Position numbers and translations under genes: made by a program
Part shown: piece after piece, positions 62,330 to 64,000 of the stretch
Layout: each line of letters starts with the position of its first letter
How positions within the stretch are numbered: the first letter of the stretch is position 1
Source: JANJUO01 sp942492935
GTDB lineage: Bacteria; Bacteroidota; Ignavibacteria; Kapaibacteriales; UBA2268
DNA length: 64,000 nucleotides
NCBI GenBank assembly: GCA_942492935.1
Contig: OW818654.1
Span: 2,170,001-2,234,000, forward strand
Direction of reading: 5' to 3'
Notes under the pieces: generated by a model
Seen by the model: only the letters and a program-made list of their open reading frames with translations
Told to the model about the DNA's origin: nothing
Databases searched by the model: none

Positions 62330-64000
62330 TTAATTTGTAACTCTCGTTCTTTTTGCTAAATTAAGATATAATAAGTCCAAAAATGATACAATTAATGTAA
62401 TCAATGAAATCCACATACCTGTTGCAAATGCAGAAGATTCAAATTTCATTTCTACAATGCTCTCCCCTTTTGGAATAGCTACAGCTCTCAAACTGTAATT
62501 TGCTCTTAATAGATTTGCTTTCTTTCCATTAACATAAATATTCCAAGACGGATAATATATTTCGCTAAAACATAAAATTGCATTTTCATCAGAAGTTACT
62601 TTATATTTAGATGAATTTGTTGAAAATTCAATGCAATTTACTTTTGATTTTCTGTTTTCATCAATATTTTCAGGTAGTTGCAAAGAAGGTCTTTTTTCAA
62701 GTACAACTTCATTTTTATAATCAAATTCTGTTGATTGCATCTTTGAATAGACTTCATTTTCTTTAAATACATTTGATTTATACACTACCCAAGCACGTGG
62801 GAAATAATTTGGACTTTCCACAAAACCAGCTTGTCCTGTTTCTGTATTAATATTAATTCTATATTTTGCATTTTGCAAATCAAGAATTTTATCGACATCT
62901 TTAACAGCTGGATTTACCCTCTGCAATACAAGTGGATTATACCCTTCAATTAAATGAATTTCGTTTATCATACCTTGATTTCTTTTCATTGCCATAAATG
63001 GCGGGTTGTAAGTTCTTGTATTTACTCTGAATAAGGAATTTATGTTCTTTGGTTTGAACGATGCTTTTACTTCTTCTGAAATCTGATATTCGTCTGCAGG
63101 ATTGCTTTCGCTTTGATTAAAACCACCTCCGGCTAACATCAAATCAATCATCACAATTATTATCAAAATATATCCAGCAAATCTAAAATTCAAAATTCCT
63201 TTATTCATAAAATATAATACAGCAAATACTGCTAAAATCATCAATAATCCAATTGCACCAAAACCCTGAATAGAAGATGCCAAATGGTCTGGAGTGTCTA
63301 ATGCACTATTTAAAAATCCAATTGAAATGAGCAATGCAAAAAATAATGGTATTGCAGATGCAATTATTATTTGTTTGAAAACAGCTTTATTTTTTAAATT
63401 TTCCTTAATAAAATCTATACCAAAACCGCTTAATAAAGAAAATCCAATAATTGCAAAAATCATCATTCTTGATGGTATTCTGAATTGACCAAACAAAGGT
63501 AAATTAAAAAATATCTGATGAATAAATCCATTTGAACCGATTGCATACAGAAAACCAAATACAGAAACGAAAATTAAAAATGCTCCATACTTTGATTTAT
63601 AACTCACCATTCCACCGAATATCCCAAGAATCAATGCCACAAGTCCAAAATAAAAACCTGTTTCCCAATAAAAGTAATATGGAAATGGCTTTGAATTATT
63701 GTTTGTTAAATAAAATGGTGTTTGTGAATCTTTTGAACCATCTGTGTAACCAAATACTTTAGGTACAACAGATGTTAGTACTTGCTTTACTTCAAGAGAA
63801 CCTTCCGTAGAAGTTTGATAAGTTATAGCTGCTCTTTGTGAAATTTCTGATAATTCTTTTGAAGGCATATATTGAATCATAAAAATACCTGCTGAAATAG
63901 CAAATGGAATTATCATAACCACAATATTTTTCATTAATAATTTACCTGTAAATGTCTTATTCTTGAGTACAAACCCAAGATGCCACAATGATAGAAATCC
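62330..64000 (-). CDS. YfhO-like polytopic membrane protein, 5' end beyond window
   Basis: The frame is open to the window edge, so at least 556 residues are visible and the N-terminus is missing. The visible part has about eight membrane helices (FGLVALILGIFGGM, MMIFAIIGFSLLSGFG, IGLLMILAVFAVLYFM, near the C-terminus WISLITLIVSFLDLLYL) and a large extracytoplasmic region with YNPPFMAMKRNQGM, EGYNPLVLQRVN and CFSEIYYPSWNIYVNGK, the hallmark segments of YfhO-family proteins, thought to be glycosyltransferase-like enzymes for wall or lipoteichoic polymers. Role here inferred only by family. Pirin follows in the same operon. Confidence 0.83.
   Translation of the reverse strand, partial: GFLSLWHLGFVLKNKTFTGKLLMKNIVVMIIPFAISAGIFMIQYMPSKELSEISQRAAITYQTSTEGSLEVKQVLTSVVPKVFGYTDGSKDSQTPFYLTNNNSKPFPYYFYWETGFYFGLVALILGIFGGMVSYKSKYGAFLIFVSVFGFLYAIGSNGFIHQIFFNLPLFGQFRIPSRMMIFAIIGFSLLSGFGIDFIKENLKNKAVFKQIIIASAIPLFFALLISIGFLNSALDTPDHLASSIQGFGAIGLLMILAVFAVLYFMNKGILNFRFAGYILIIIVMIDLMLAGGGFNQSESNPADEYQISEEVKASFKPKNINSLFRVNTRTYNPPFMAMKRNQGMINEIHLIEGYNPLVLQRVNPAVKDVDKILDLQNAKYRININTETGQAGFVESPNYFPRAWVVYKSNVFKENEVYSKMQSTEFDYKNEVVLEKRPSLQLPENIDENRKSKVNCIEFSTNSSKYKVTSDENAILCFSEIYYPSWNIYVNGKKANLLRANYSLRAVAIPKGESIVEMKFESSAFATGMWISLITLIVSFLDLLYLNLAKRTRVTN

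Noticed and set aside
1..64000. CRISPR array, tRNA or rRNA genes, phage genes
   Set aside because: No regular direct-repeat/spacer pattern, no cloverleaf or rRNA-like sequence and no phage structural or integrase genes were seen on either strand.

Overview
The window is AT-rich bacterial chromosome with dense genes and mostly short intergenic gaps. Several traits point to the Bacteroidota/Chlorobiota/Ignavibacteriota (FCB) group. Two large exported proteins end in type IX secretion (T9SS) sorting domains, with BNR-type beta-propellers and Ig-like modules before them. At least three intergenic regions carry promoter-like pairs of the Bacteroidota type (TTG or TTTG, 19-20 bp, TAnnTTTG). Signal peptides, lipoboxes and weak Shine-Dalgarno sites also fit. 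An Ignavibacteria/Kapabacteria-like lineage is my inference; there is no rRNA or marker gene here to prove it. I saw no tRNA, rRNA, CRISPR array or intact insertion sequence.

Layout. 1-5.4 kb: an ornithine carbamoyltransferase cut by the window edge, decayed gene remnants, a secreted prolyl oligopeptidase, and two small non-autonomous transposon-like elements. 5.4-11.7 kb: a four-gene Na+-pumping methylmalonyl-CoA decarboxylase operon followed by NfnAB (electron-bifurcating transhydrogenase), i.e. propionate-type carbon flow coupled to a sodium gradient and NADPH/ferredoxin balance. 11.7-16.6 kb: a two-subunit molybdenum hydroxylase whose large subunit carries a Tat signal and a T9SS-like tail, thiamine pyrophosphokinase and an L-2-hydroxyglutarate oxidase-like enzyme. 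16.6-18.4 kb: a type II restriction-modification pair (SPPY methyltransferase and HNH endonuclease). 18.6-28.1 kb: M2-family peptidase, a palindrome-rich spacer, a T9SS propeller protein, acyl-CoA dehydrogenase, a TPR lipoprotein and a DUF2867 oxidoreductase. 28.1-31.8 kb: an accessory patch with an intact VapBC-like module, an antitoxin with a truncated PIN toxin, several orphan small genes and a frameshifted metallo-hydrolase. 31.8-33.8 kb: acetoacetyl-CoA synthetase.

34.2-43.7 kb is the most coherent system: two tandem methyl-accepting receptors, CheW, CheR-TPR (frameshifted), a second CheW with a Cys-rich N-terminus, and a CheA-receiver hybrid kinase. The order and domain make-up match WspA-B-C-D-E of Pseudomonas, but no CheB (WspF) or diguanylate cyclase (WspR) follows. 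Genes are overlapping or nearly so, indicating one transcript.

43.8-64 kb holds housekeeping and envelope genes: dnaX, a PrxQ/Bcp peroxiredoxin, a TatD nuclease fused in frame to an outer-membrane beta-barrel protein, upp, a VWA-OmpA lipoprotein, an HlyD/MacB-permease pair without its ATPase, a double-domain glycosyltransferase, a large T9SS propeller protein, DJ-1/PfpI and pirin-family genes, and the C-terminal part of a YfhO-like membrane protein cut by the window end.

The best candidates for something undescribed are the TatD/outer-membrane-protein fusion with an internal start, the Tat+T9SS molybdoenzyme, the CheB-less Wsp-like array, and families of intergenic palindromes whose stems vary while the loop stays fixed. 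Two frameshifts (at an 11-A and a 5-T run) may be real decay, slippage sites or sequence errors.
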